Shown: positions 15,502 through 23,588, numbered from the stretch's first letter. The stretch is DNA of 29,616 nt from an uncultured Bacilli bacterium (GCA_947631135.1 CANRKE010000006.1:1-29616), one strand, 5' to 3'. Notes: generated by a model not told the origin, from the letters alone. Numbers and translations are program-made.

Positions 15502-17860
15502 TGAAAATAGAACTCCTAATAAGAATTATGCAAATAGACCTCATGGTCCAAGAGGAATGATAAAAGAAAAGCCAAAAGATTTTAAAAGTGCTTTTACGAG
15601 ATTATTAAAAGAGTTAAGTGGATTTAAAGTTTTAATATTATTATCTTTAACACTTGCTATTTTAGGATCAATATTATCAATATTAGCTCCAAATAAATTA
15701 TCTGATTTAACAGATGAAATATCTAATGGACTAATTATAAATAAAGATAATATGGAAGATTTAACAAAAAATATAACAGATAATTTAAGTGAAGAGAAAT
15801 TAAAGAATGTTATTCCAAATATATTAGATATACAAATGGATCAAAATACAATTTTACAAATTATGGCTAACAATGAAATACCTGCTTCTGATAAACAAGC
15901 ATTTCAAAATATACTAGATAATATGAATAATGGAAATAATGATAGTATGTCATCTTTTAGGGATATTCCACAAAGTATATTAAATGTAATACTTAAAGAT
16001 TCAGAATATGATGGTGTAGTTGTTACAAAAGATGATAAATTAAAATTAATAGATACTATGGGTAATATTAATAAAGAAAATATGAATTTTGATTTACCAA
16101 AAAGTATCCAATCAATATTATTTGATGAAATAGAAATAGATGGAGTAAAAGTATCTATCGATGATCAAGTAAAATTTTTAGAGCTTGCAAGTACATTAGA
16201 TGATAGTGATGATGTAAATACTTTATATGGTAAAATAGATGATGCACCTAAGAATATTAAAAAATTAGTAGAACCTGTTATGAATATGAATAAAATTAAA
16301 AATATTGCATTATTTTTAGCTTGCTTATATATACTTAGTGCATTATTTACATACATACAATCTATAGCTATGACAAAAGTATCAAACAATTTCGCAAGAG
16401 GACTAAGAAATAGAATATCAGTAAAGATAAATAAATTACCACTTAAATATTTTGATAGAAATCCTATTGGGGATACACTATCTAGAGTAACTAATGATGT
16501 AGATATGATAGCTATGACAATGAATCAATCATTAGCTACATTAGTAAGTTCAATAACACTATTTTTAGGAACGATTATAATGATGTTTATAACTAATTAT
16601 ATTATGGCTATAACAGCAATTATATCAAGTTTATTAGGATTTATATTTATGTTTATAATCTTAGGTAGATCACAAAAATATTTTAAATCTAGACAAAAAG
16701 AATTAGGAAAATTAAATGGACATATAGAAGAAATATATTCAGGATTGAATGTAGTTAAAGCATATAATGGTAAGAAAGATGCTGATGAAAAGTTTGATAA
16801 ATACAATAAAAAAGTATACGAAGCAAACAGAAAGAGTCAATTCTTATCAGGACTTATGATGCCGATGATGAATTTTATTGGTAACTTAGGATATGTTGCA
16901 GTATGTGTTGTAGGGGCACTTCTAACAATGAATGACGTAATAAGTTTTGGTGTAATTATTGCATTCATCACTTATGTAAGATTATTTACTTCTCCACTTT
17001 CACAAATTGCTCAAGCAATGACATCTATGCAATCAACTATGGCTGCATCAGAAAGGGTATTTGAGTTTGTTGATCAAGAAGAAATGGCAAGTCAAGATAA
17101 TATAACAAAATCAATAAATAAAAATAAAGTAAAAGGAAATATTGAATTTAAAAATATTGAATTTAAGTATGATGGAAATGATAAACCTACAATTAAAAAT
17201 TTTAGTGCGACTGTAAAACAAGGACAAAAAATTGCGATAGTTGGTCCTACTGGTGCAGGAAAAACTACTATGGTAAATTTACTTATGAAATTTTATGATA
17301 TAAATAAAGGTGATATCATAATAGATGGTATATCAATTAAAGATTTAACTAGAGAAAATATACATAAATTATTTACAATGGTCTTACAAGATACATGGTT
17401 ATTTAGTGGAACTATAAAAGAAAATATTATATATAATAGAAAAAATATAAGTGATAAAAGAGTTCATGAAGTATGTAAAATAGTAGGATTAGATCATTTT
17501 ATTAAAACATTACCTAAAGGATATGATTCAATTATTGCAGATAATGATAGTGTATCAGCAGGACAAAGACAACTTCTTACTATAGCTCGTGGAATGATTG
17601 AAGATGCTCCATTCTTAATTTTAGATGAAGCAACTAGTAACGTAGATACAAGAACAGAAGAATTAGTACAAGAAGCAATGGATAAATTAACCTTAGGTAA
17701 AACATCATTCATTATAGCTCATAGATTATCAACAATTAAAAATGCAGATTTAATATTAGTAATGAAAGACGGAAATATTATAGAAACTGGTAATCATGAT
17801 GAATTAATGAAACAAAATGGATTCTATGCAGATCTATATAATTCACAATTTGAAATATAA
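15491..17860 (+). CDS. ABC exporter half-transporter with large extracellular insert
   Basis: A 789-residue partner of the preceding subunit. ATG 15491 is chosen, with AAGGAGG at 15475-15481; TTG 15485 is too close to it. About 200 residues (roughly 70-265) between the first and second membrane helices lie outside the cell, explaining the length beyond the usual 580-600. The nucleotide-binding domain has Walker A GPTGAGKT (585-592), a degenerate signature SAGQ (689-692), a canonical Walker B with E713 (LDEATS) and H-loop H744 (IAHR). Thus its Walker motifs, with the partner's ISGGQ, form the one active ATP site. An extracellular domain in one subunit is known from BmrCD. Confidence 0.93.
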   Translation: MQNNENRTPNKNYANRPHGPRGMIKEKPKDFKSAFTRLLKELSGFKVLILLSLTLAILGSILSILAPNKLSDLTDEISNGLIINKDNMEDLTKNITDNLSEEKLKNVIPNILDIQMDQNTILQIMANNEIPASDKQAFQNILDNMNNGNNDSMSSFRDIPQSILNVILKDSEYDGVVVTKDDKLKLIDTMGNINKENMNFDLPKSIQSILFDEIEIDGVKVSIDDQVKFLELASTLDDSDDVNTLYGKIDDAPKNIKKLVEPVMNMNKIKNIALFLACLYILSALFTYIQSIAMTKVSNNFARGLRNRISVKINKLPLKYFDRNPIGDTLSRVTNDVDMIAMTMNQSLATLVSSITLFLGTIIMMFITNYIMAITAIISSLLGFIFMFIILGRSQKYFKSRQKELGKLNGHIEEIYSGLNVVKAYNGKKDADEKFDKYNKKVYEANRKSQFLSGLMMPMMNFIGNLGYVAVCVVGALLTMNDVISFGVIIAFITYVRLFTSPLSQIAQAMTSMQSTMAASERVFEFVDQEEMASQDNITKSINKNKVKGNIEFKNIEFKYDGNDKPTIKNFSATVKQGQKIAIVGPTGAGKTTMVNLLMKFYDINKGDIIIDGISIKDLTRENIHKLFTMVLQDTWLFSGTIKENIIYNRKNISDKRVHEVCKIVGLDHFIKTLPKGYDSIIADNDSVSAGQRQLLTIARGMIEDAPFLILDEATSNVDTRTEELVQEAMDKLTLGKTSFIIAHRLSTIKNADLILVMKDGNIIETGNHDELMKQNGFYADLYNSQFEI

Positions 17861-17863
17861 TTA

Positions 17864-17898
17864 AAACGGTTGAGATTAATTTTATATCTCAATCGTTT
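17864..17898. terminator. Bidirectional terminator between convergent genes
   Basis: AAACGGTTGAGAT (17864-17876) pairs with ATCTCAATCGTTT (17886-17898) with one G-T wobble and a 9-base loop. It follows the exporter stop codon and overlaps the stop codon of the minus-strand vanY-like gene. T-rich sequence follows in both directions. Confidence 0.8.
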
Positions 17899-18796
17899 AT
17901 TTGTTCATGTATACATATTCATCAAGAGTTATATTATCATTTTTTATTTTTTTTGCGTTTTTTATACCGACATATCTTAAATGCCATGCTTCATTTATAT
18001 ATCCTGTTACAAATTCGTTATCATATCTTATAATAAATCCATAATTGTGTGCATTATTTAATATATATCTATATTCTGGAGTTTCATTAAATTTTGTATA
18101 ATTCTTATTGTTGCCCATTACATCTATAGATAATCCTGTTTCATGTTCACTAAATCTTGGACGAGCACTATATTTAATAGCTGCATATTCTCCATCCTTT
18201 TTAACATACTCATCATATAAAGTTTTCTGATAATCATAATTTCTATATCCAGATATAACTTTCATATCTAAATTTAAACTTATCATATCCATACACATAT
18301 CTATAAGATGTTTACTCGCTTCTTTTCTAATATATACATCATCTTTAACTGAACATCTCTTATCTATTAATACTAGATCATTTGGACTATAATCATCTGG
18401 CAATTTATTATATTTATTTACTAAAACTAATTTATCATATGGATTTGTTATCGTTTTTACGTCACTATAAAAATCTTTATCTAAATTCATATTTACATAT
18501 AAAATAATATGATAGAAATCAAGTTCATAATATTTATTTCTATATGCAATATATCTATCTAAGTTATTTATATCAAATATACTATATCTTATAAATTCAG
18601 TAATATTTTCTACATAATTATGATTTGATAAATAATTTATATCAGATTTTTTTAAATATTTATCTATTTCTTTAATTTCCTTATTTGAATAACCTAAATT
18701 TAAAAATACTTCTTTTGTTTTATTAAATTTACAACCACATAATAAAAATATAATAAATATAAATAATATATATAAATTTTTTCTAGGTTTGTCCAT
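17897..18796 (-). CDS. VanY-type D,D-/L,D-carboxypeptidase lipoprotein
   Basis: A 299-residue lipoprotein of the peptidase M15B (VanY/LdcB) family, which trims the terminal D-Ala of peptidoglycan stems. Residues 8-19 are hydrophobic, and L19-C20-G21-C22 forms a lipobox, so C22 would be the lipidated Cys. The middle stretch up to about residue 170 is a helical spacer. The zinc domain shows SGYRNYDYQKTLYDEYV, SARPRFSEHETGLSIDV (His and Asp ligands), YGFIIRY and EAWHLRYVG (third His ligand, with EAWH in place of the usual EPWH). A GGAGGTG ribosome site 8 bases upstream fixes the start. It is divergent from the thioredoxin-like gene. Confidence 0.9.
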   Translation of the reverse strand: MDKPRKNLYILFIFIIFLLCGCKFNKTKEVFLNLGYSNKEIKEIDKYLKKSDINYLSNHNYVENITEFIRYSIFDINNLDRYIAYRNKYYELDFYHIILYVNMNLDKDFYSDVKTITNPYDKLVLVNKYNKLPDDYSPNDLVLIDKRCSVKDDVYIRKEASKHLIDMCMDMISLNLDMKVISGYRNYDYQKTLYDEYVKKDGEYAAIKYSARPRFSEHETGLSIDVMGNNKNYTKFNETPEYRYILNNAHNYGFIIRYDNEFVTGYINEAWHLRYVGIKNAKKIKNDNITLDEYVYMNK

Positions 18797-18835
18797 GAAT
18801 TTACACCTCCAAAAATATTTGAATAAAAATATTAA

Positions 18836-18850
18836 ATTGTAATTTACAAT
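18836..18850. promoter_or_regulatory. Palindrome in the divergent vanY / thioredoxin-like promoter region
   Basis: ATTGTA-ATT-TACAAT is a perfect 15-base palindrome covering the -35 of the rightward promoter. Its half-sites match those of the MarR operator at 13249-13270, but the spacer is 3 rather than 8 bases. Confidence 0.4.
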
Positions 18851-18871
18851 AGATTTTATATATGTTAAAAT
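18843..18871 (+). promoter_or_regulatory. Promoter of the thioredoxin-like - trmL operon
   Basis: TTTACA at 18843-18848, a 17-base spacer and TAAAAT at 18866-18871, with an extended -10 TG at 18863-18864. Confidence 0.65.
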
Positions 18872-18893
18872 ATATGTAAGGAGAGTGGTTTTT

Positions 18894-19415
18894 ATGAAGA
18901 AAGAAAAAAGAAAAATACCTACTAAAAATTATATTAAATTAGCTCTTATTTTTATATTTACTTTAATTGTGGTATTTTATGCAAATTCATGGTATAAAAC
19001 ATATCAAATAAATAAGTTAAATACACCATATATTAGTGGGAAAATAAAAGCAATAAACAAAAGTGAATTAGATACATATTTAGTAGAAAATCCAAATCTT
19101 ATTATATATGTTGGAAAAAATAATGATCAAAAGTGTTATGATTTTGAAAAAGAATTATATAGCGCAATTAAGAAAAGCAATCTAATAGAAGAAACTGTAT
19201 TTTTAGATTTAAGTGATAATTATTCTAGTGATATATTAGATGATATACAAGATAAATATTACTCTGAAAATATAACTGCAGAATTAAATAATTTACCAGC
19301 ACTTTTAATTATTCAAGATAAACAAATTAAAGATGTATTAATAGTTAGTAATGACGAAAAAATTTCAAGTGATTCAATAATTCAATTGTTTGAGGAGTTC
19401 GAATACATTAAATGA
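18894..19415 (+). CDS. Membrane-anchored thioredoxin-fold-like protein without CxxC
   Basis: A 173-residue protein with a basic N-terminus, one membrane helix (about residues 14-35) and an outward-facing domain with thioredoxin-like order: a strand (NLIIYVGKNND), a helix beginning QKCYDFEKELY, a second strand (ETVFLDLSDN), and NNLPALLIIQDKQIKDVLIV, where LPA resembles the cis-Pro loop. The usual CxxC is reduced to one Cys, so classical disulfide exchange is unlikely. ATG 18894 is chosen because AAGGAG at 18878-18883 is correctly spaced; GTG 18885 would overlap it. Its stop overlaps the trmL start (ATGA), so the two are translationally coupled. Confidence 0.7.
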   Translation: MKKEKRKIPTKNYIKLALIFIFTLIVVFYANSWYKTYQINKLNTPYISGKIKAINKSELDTYLVENPNLIIYVGKNNDQKCYDFEKELYSAIKKSNLIEETVFLDLSDNYSSDILDDIQDKYYSENITAELNNLPALLIIQDKQIKDVLIVSNDEKISSDSIIQLFEEFEYIK

Positions 19416-19927
19416 TAAATATTGTAATGTATGAACCAGAAATACCAGCAAATACTGGAAACATTATGAGAAGTGTTGCAGGAGTTGGGGCAAAATTACA
19501 TTTGATAAAACCACTTGGATTTTCACTAGAAGATAAATATGTAAAACGATGTGGTGCAAATTACATAGATAAATGTGATTATGTAGTATATGAAAATTAT
19601 GAAGAATTTAAAAGTAAAAATAAGGGAACATATTATTTTTTAACTAGATACGGCAACAAGTGTTATACAGATTTTGATTATAGTGATACTAATGAAAATA
19701 TATATTTTATCTTTGGAAAAGAAAGTACAGGAATACCACTTGAAATATTAAGAGAAAATTTCGATACTTGTTTAAGAATACCTACAAATGATAATATAAG
19801 AGCTTTAAATGTTTCTAATAGTGTTGCTATAATGTTATTTGAAGCATTAAGACAACAAAATTTTCCTAATTTACTTAATTATGATGTTTTTAAAGGAAAA
19901 GATTATATAATAAGTGAAAAAAAATAA
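19412..19927 (+). CDS. trmL: tRNA (cytidine/uridine-34 2'-O)-methyltransferase
   Basis: A 171-residue SPOUT methyltransferase that methylates the wobble-position ribose of tRNA-Leu isoacceptors in known cases. Family signatures: MINIVMYEPEIPANTGNIMR at the start, FIFGKESTGIP in the knot region and RIPTNDNIRALNVSNSVAIMLFEALRQ at the C-terminal AdoMet-binding knot. Length is slightly above the usual 155-165. ATG 19412 overlaps the preceding stop as ATGA. It is followed by a strong terminator. Confidence 0.93.
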   Translation: MINIVMYEPEIPANTGNIMRSVAGVGAKLHLIKPLGFSLEDKYVKRCGANYIDKCDYVVYENYEEFKSKNKGTYYFLTRYGNKCYTDFDYSDTNENIYFIFGKESTGIPLEILRENFDTCLRIPTNDNIRALNVSNSVAIMLFEALRQQNFPNLLNYDVFKGKDYIISEKK

Positions 19928-19959
19928 AAAAATTTTAATTTTACGAAAATTCTAAATCA

Positions 19960-20054
19960 CTATACAAAAAACGATTTTTTGCTAGACAAAAATCGTTTTT
20001 TTGTTAGGCAAAAATTCTGTCAGGTAGTGCAAAAATCAGATTTTTGCTATTTGC
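19960..20054. repeat. About 22-bp quasi-tandem A-tract repeat upstream of ssb
   Basis: Degenerate units with a CAAAAA core start at 19965, 19987, 20009 and 20030 (steps of 22, 22 and 21), usually preceded by a TAG-like triplet. Between them sit T-tracts. The A/T tracts recur about every 10-11 bases, a pattern expected to bend DNA. The first two units also form the terminator after trmL. Confidence 0.6.
19966..20002. terminator. Strong terminator after trmL
   Basis: A 14-bp perfect stem, AAAAAACGATTTTT (19966-19979) with AAAAATCGTTTTTT (19988-20001), has the loop TGCTAGAC and a trailing T. Its symmetry lets it act in either direction. Confidence 0.75.
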
Positions 20055-20079
20055 AATACTTTTTAATATATTTTATCAT
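20051..20079 (+). promoter_or_regulatory. Probable ssb promoter
   Basis: TTGCAA at 20051-20056, a 17-base spacer and TATCAT at 20074-20079, directly below the phased A-tract region, which could act as an UP element. Confidence 0.5.
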
Positions 20080-20102
20080 GTATTCGAAGGGAGGTGATTG
20101 GA

Positions 20103-20516
20103 TTGAATCATGTTATATTAGTAGGAAGATTAGTAAGAATTCCAGAATTAAGAAAAACTGATACAGGAAGAATTATAACAAATATTACGATTGCTGTTGG
20201 TAGACCATTTAAAGATATTAACGGAGAATATCAAACTGATTTTATAAATTGTACTGTATGGGAGGCAATAGCCCAAAGAATCGTAAAATATTGTAAACAA
20301 GGGGACTTAATTGGTATAAAGGGTAGACTTCAAATAATTAAAGAGGAAGATGATGATATTACAAAAAATATTATACAAGTCATAACAGAAAACTTAACTA
20401 TGTTATCACATCCACAAATAAAATTAGAAGAAGAATTAGCTCTTAAAAGTGATACAGATATTGAACTAGATAAAAAAACAAAGAATGAAAATAAAAAGAA
20501 AAAGAAAGAAGGTTAA
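20103..20516 (+). CDS. ssb: Single-stranded DNA-binding protein with Lys-rich tail
   Basis: A 137-residue OB-fold SSB. The start is TTG 20103 (MNHVILVGRLVRIPELRKT), with GGGAGGTGAT at 20090-20098; GTG 20094 lies inside that site. The OB core is recognisable: LVGRLVRIPELRKTDTGR, ITIAVGRPFKD, TDFINCTVWEAIAQRIVKYCKQGDLIGIKGRLQ (residues about 50-85). The tail is odd: instead of the acidic DDxIPF tip that recruits partner proteins, it ends NENKKKKKEG. This suggests a secondary SSB, not the essential replicative one. No rpsF or rpsR, the normal neighbours of the main ssb, is present. A small unknown ORF follows after 3 bases. Confidence 0.88.
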   Translation: MNHVILVGRLVRIPELRKTDTGRIITNITIAVGRPFKDINGEYQTDFINCTVWEAIAQRIVKYCKQGDLIGIKGRLQIIKEEDDDITKNIIQVITENLTMLSHPQIKLEEELALKSDTDIELDKKTKNENKKKKKEG

Positions 20517-20519
20517 TAC

Positions 20520-20852
20520 ATGAAAGAAAAAATAATTAAAGATATAAAAACAGAATTATGTAGAATAAAAGATTATTCTGAAATAGGGAAAATCTTATAC
20601 GATAATTCAATTAGAATTGAGCATTTCAATGATTTAATTCCAGCTTTAGAAGAAGTAAAAAAGTTTTTTAAAGACGTTTCAGAACGTATTGAGTTATTTA
20701 TTGACACATGTAGAAAAGATTACAAAGAAAAATATGGATACAATTTCAAAGATATTGATGAGGCACATGATGATAATACTATTGTTGGTAGAGGAAGCAT
20801 AGAAATTATGAGAGATGATAATAAGCTAAAAATAGTTTTAGATTGTGAATAG
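20520..20852 (+). CDS. Small hypothetical protein co-transcribed with ssb
   Basis: A 110-residue protein of unknown function. ATG 20520 begins 3 bases after the ssb stop and uses a ribosome site inside the ssb tail (AAAGAAGG). It is soluble, with three or four predicted helices (about residues 1-75) and a C-terminal beta hairpin (GRGSIEIMRDDNKLKIVLD). No cysteine pair, membrane segment or known motif stands out. Co-expression suggests a helper of the Lys-tailed SSB, but nothing in the sequence shows this. A clear terminator follows. Confidence 0.7.
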   Translation: MKEKIIKDIKTELCRIKDYSEIGKILYDNSIRIEHFNDLIPALEEVKKFFKDVSERIELFIDTCRKDYKEKYGYNFKDIDEAHDDNTIVGRGSIEIMRDDNKLKIVLDCE

Positions 20853-20858
20853 AAAATA

Positions 20859-20891
20859 AAAAATATTGAGAGTTTACTTTCAATATTTTTG
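20859..20891 (+). terminator. Terminator after the ssb operon
   Basis: AAAAATATTGA (20859-20869) pairs perfectly with TCAATATTTTT (20880-20890) around a 10-base loop. Confidence 0.75.
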
Positions 20892-20931
20892 TATTAATTT
20901 AAATAAAAATATATAAAATTTTTTTGTGATA

Positions 20932-20940
20932 TGGTACAAT
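20932..20940 (+). promoter_or_regulatory. Extended -10 promoter of the phosphohexomutase operon
   Basis: TGGTACAAT is an extended -10 (hexamer 20935-20940) with no good -35 at normal spacing. It lies inside the longest upstream extension of the next frame, arguing against a start at GTG 20926. Confidence 0.55.
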
Positions 20941-20964
20941 CAATATATAGGATTGGTGAATGAA

Positions 20965-22347
20965 ATGAAAATAGTATATAATATTAATCAAAATATTTTT
21001 AGAGAATATGATATAAGAGGTATATATAAAGAAGATTTAAATGAAGATGTATCATATACAATAGGTAGGAGTTTTGGATCATATATAAGAAGTATGGGTG
21101 AAGATAAAACCATAGTTGGACATGATAATAGAGATAGTTATAAAGAGTTATTTCCTGCACTCCTAAAAGGTATTACTGATTCAGGTATTAATGTAATAAA
21201 TTTAGGTATGACTACTACACCTATGTATTATTTTGCACGCAAACAACTTAATATAAAAACAGGTATAATGTTAACTGCTTCTCATAATCCAAAAGAATAT
21301 AATGGATATAAGATAGCTTTTAATGAAATAAGTAATGCATATGGTCCTTACATTTATGATTTTAGAGATTATACCAATAATTTAGAATTTAATAAAGGTA
21401 ACGGTATTATTAAAGATTATAATATATTTAATGAATATTTAAATGAAATTAAAAATAGTATTAAAATAGATAAGAAGATTAAAGTAGGAATAGATTGTGG
21501 TAATGGAACTGCATCATTATTTATTAAAGATATATTTGATCAATTTGAAAATATTGAATATTATCCATTATATTGTCAATCAGATTCTAATTTTCCTAAT
21601 CATATACCAGATCCAGCAGTAGAAGATAATATGGAAGATTTAAAAAAATTAGTTATAGATAAAAAATTAGATTTAGGTATAGGTATAGATGGAGATGCTG
21701 ATAGAGTAGGAATAGTTTTAGAAAATGGTAAGTATATAAGTGCAGATTTATATATGATAATTATATATCGTGATCTTATTAAAAAAATGAAAATAGATAA
21801 AGGATTATTAGATGTTAAGTGTTCAAAAGCTCTAATAGATGAATTAAATAAACTAGGTATTAAACCTGTAATGAATAGAACTGGTAATTCCTATCAAGCA
21901 AAAAAAATGATGGAAGATAACTTTTTATTTGGTGGTGAATTTTCTGGTCATGTATTCTTTAATGATAAATGGAAAGGTTTTGATGATGGAATATATGCAG
22001 GTTTAAGATTAATAGAAATATTATCTAATACAGATTTAAAAGTAAGTGAATTACTTGATGGTATAAATAAATATTATTCAACTGAAGAAATTAAAATACA
22101 AGCAGATGATGATATTAAATTTAAAGTTGTAGATAAAGTTTTAGATTATGTAAAAGAAGCGGGATATAATTATATAGATATTGATGGAGTGAGAGTTGAA
22201 TTTGATGATGGATTCGCACTTATTAGATCTAGTAATACAGGTCCTAATATAACAGTTAGATTTGAATCTAGTAATAAAAATAACTTAGAAAAATATCGTA
22301 AAGAATTTATTTCCTTAATAGATAAATATATAGGTGAATTATGTTAG
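20965..22347 (+). CDS. Phosphomannomutase/phosphoglucomutase (ManB/AlgC type)
   Basis: A 460-residue alpha-D-phosphohexomutase that interconverts hexose 6- and 1-phosphates, feeding nucleotide-sugar and envelope glycan synthesis. The four-domain family order is visible: NQNIFREYDIRG at the start; the phosphoserine loop TASHNP with S106; the metal loop DGDADR (242-247); the sugar-specificity loop GGEFSGH; and the phosphate-binding end RSSNTGPNITVRFES. GEFSGH (instead of GEMSGH) is typical of the PMM/PGM group, so Man versus Glc preference is open. ATG 20965 has GGTG 6 bases upstream. Its end overlaps rnhB by 7 bases, showing an operon. Confidence 0.93.
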   Translation: MKIVYNINQNIFREYDIRGIYKEDLNEDVSYTIGRSFGSYIRSMGEDKTIVGHDNRDSYKELFPALLKGITDSGINVINLGMTTTPMYYFARKQLNIKTGIMLTASHNPKEYNGYKIAFNEISNAYGPYIYDFRDYTNNLEFNKGNGIIKDYNIFNEYLNEIKNSIKIDKKIKVGIDCGNGTASLFIKDIFDQFENIEYYPLYCQSDSNFPNHIPDPAVEDNMEDLKKLVIDKKLDLGIGIDGDADRVGIVLENGKYISADLYMIIIYRDLIKKMKIDKGLLDVKCSKALIDELNKLGIKPVMNRTGNSYQAKKMMEDNFLFGGEFSGHVFFNDKWKGFDDGIYAGLRLIEILSNTDLKVSELLDGINKYYSTEEIKIQADDDIKFKVVDKVLDYVKEAGYNYIDIDGVRVEFDDGFALIRSSNTGPNITVRFESSNKNNLEKYRKEFISLIDKYIGELC

Positions 22348-22988
22348 ATAATACAATATATGAAAAAGAATTGTATAAAAGTGGTATAGAGTATATTGCA
22401 GGTGTTGATGAAGTAGGTCGTGGACCATTGGTTGGTCCTGTTGTATCAGCATGTGTAGTTCTTCCAAAAAATTATAAATTAGAAGGACTTACTGATTCTA
22501 AAAAATTAAGTGAGAAAAAAAGAAATGAATTTTATGATATTATAATGAAGGATGCTATTGGTGTTGGTATAGGAATAGTTGATAATAATACAATTGATGA
22601 AATAAATATATATGAAGCTAGTAAGAAATCTATGTATATGGCTATTAATAATGTTAAATGTAAGATTGAACATGTACTTATAGATGCAATGAAATTAGAT
22701 TTACCTGTTTCATCTACATCGATTATAAAAGGTGATTTAAAAAGTCAAACTATAGCTGCTGCAAGTGTTATTGCAAAAGTAACAAGAGATAAAATGATGT
22801 ATGAATTAGATAAAACCTATCCTATGTATGGATTTGCAAAACATAAAGGTTACCCAACTAAAATGCATATAGAAGCTATTAATAAGTATGGAATAATTAA
22901 TGATATTTATAGAAAAAGTTATAAACCAGTAAAACTTGTTTTAGATAAGAGGGAAGATATAATAAATGAAAAAACAATATCTAAGTAA
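22341..22988 (+). CDS. rnhB: Ribonuclease HII
   Basis: A 215-residue type 2 RNase H, which cuts RNA in DNA-RNA hybrids and single ribonucleotides in DNA. Visible signature: YIAGVDEVGRGPLVGPVV, with D23 and E24 as metal ligands; LIDAMKL, with D115; and GDLKSQTIAAASVIAKVTRDK, with the last catalytic Asp. The C-terminal YGFAKHKGYPTKMH segment is also typical. Length is normal. It overlaps the phosphohexomutase stop (7 bases) and the PAP2 start (23 bases), so all three are translated from one message. Confidence 0.96.
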   Translation: MLDNTIYEKELYKSGIEYIAGVDEVGRGPLVGPVVSACVVLPKNYKLEGLTDSKKLSEKKRNEFYDIIMKDAIGVGIGIVDNNTIDEINIYEASKKSMYMAINNVKCKIEHVLIDAMKLDLPVSSTSIIKGDLKSQTIAAASVIAKVTRDKMMYELDKTYPMYGFAKHKGYPTKMHIEAINKYGIINDIYRKSYKPVKLVLDKREDIINEKTISK

Positions 22989-23577
22989 AAGATGGTATCT
23001 ATTTTCAATATTAATATTTATTTTTGGATTAATTACATTTTTATTATTAAGAGAAAATTTATCATTTATTGATGATACTGTATATAATTTTATATGTAAA
23101 TTTAGATGTAATAGTTTAACATATATATTTAAAGTAATATCTAATTTAGCTAGTCCAATAGTATTAATACTTATAACTGTATTATCAGCTTTATTAAAAG
23201 ATAAAAAATACTTTAGAATGATCTCACTTAATTTAGTTATAGTAACATTACTTAATCAAATTCTTAAATTAATTTTTTCAAGACCTAGACCTTTTGATAT
23301 GATAATAAAAGAATTTGGATATAGCTTTCCATCAGGACATTCTATGGCATCTATGGCATTTTATGGTCTAATTGCATACTTAATTTATAAGAATATAGAT
23401 AACAAATATAAGAAATGGATATATATTTCTATAGTATTTTTTGTTATATTTTTAATTGGATTATCTAGAATATATTTAAGAGTTCACTATGCAAGTGATG
23501 TTATTGCAGGTTTTTGCTTATCGTTATCTTATTTAATTATTTTTATTACTTGTTATGCATCTAATAGAATTAAATAA
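22966..23577 (+). CDS. PAP2-superfamily membrane phosphatase
   Basis: A 203-residue integral membrane protein of the PAP2/PgpB-like family, probably dephosphorylating a lipid phosphate such as undecaprenyl or phosphatidylglycerol phosphate. Five or six membrane helices are apparent. The three phosphatase motifs are present: a K-x6-RP block read in KLIFSRPRP, PSGH within YSFPSGHSMAS, and SR-x5-H-x3-D within SRIYLRVHYASD. It starts within the end of rnhB. With the phosphohexomutase in the same operon, a part in envelope precursor recycling is plausible but not shown. Confidence 0.92.
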   Translation: MKKQYLSKRWYLFSILIFIFGLITFLLLRENLSFIDDTVYNFICKFRCNSLTYIFKVISNLASPIVLILITVLSALLKDKKYFRMISLNLVIVTLLNQILKLIFSRPRPFDMIIKEFGYSFPSGHSMASMAFYGLIAYLIYKNIDNKYKKWIYISIVFFVIFLIGLSRIYLRVHYASDVIAGFCLSLSYLIIFITCYASNRIK

Positions 23578-23588
23578 TTTTTTTAATG

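Noticed and set aside
19979..20161. 60-residue + frame over the ssb leader
   Set aside because: It covers the terminator, the repeat array and the ssb promoter and overlaps the ssb start in another frame; no ribosome site.
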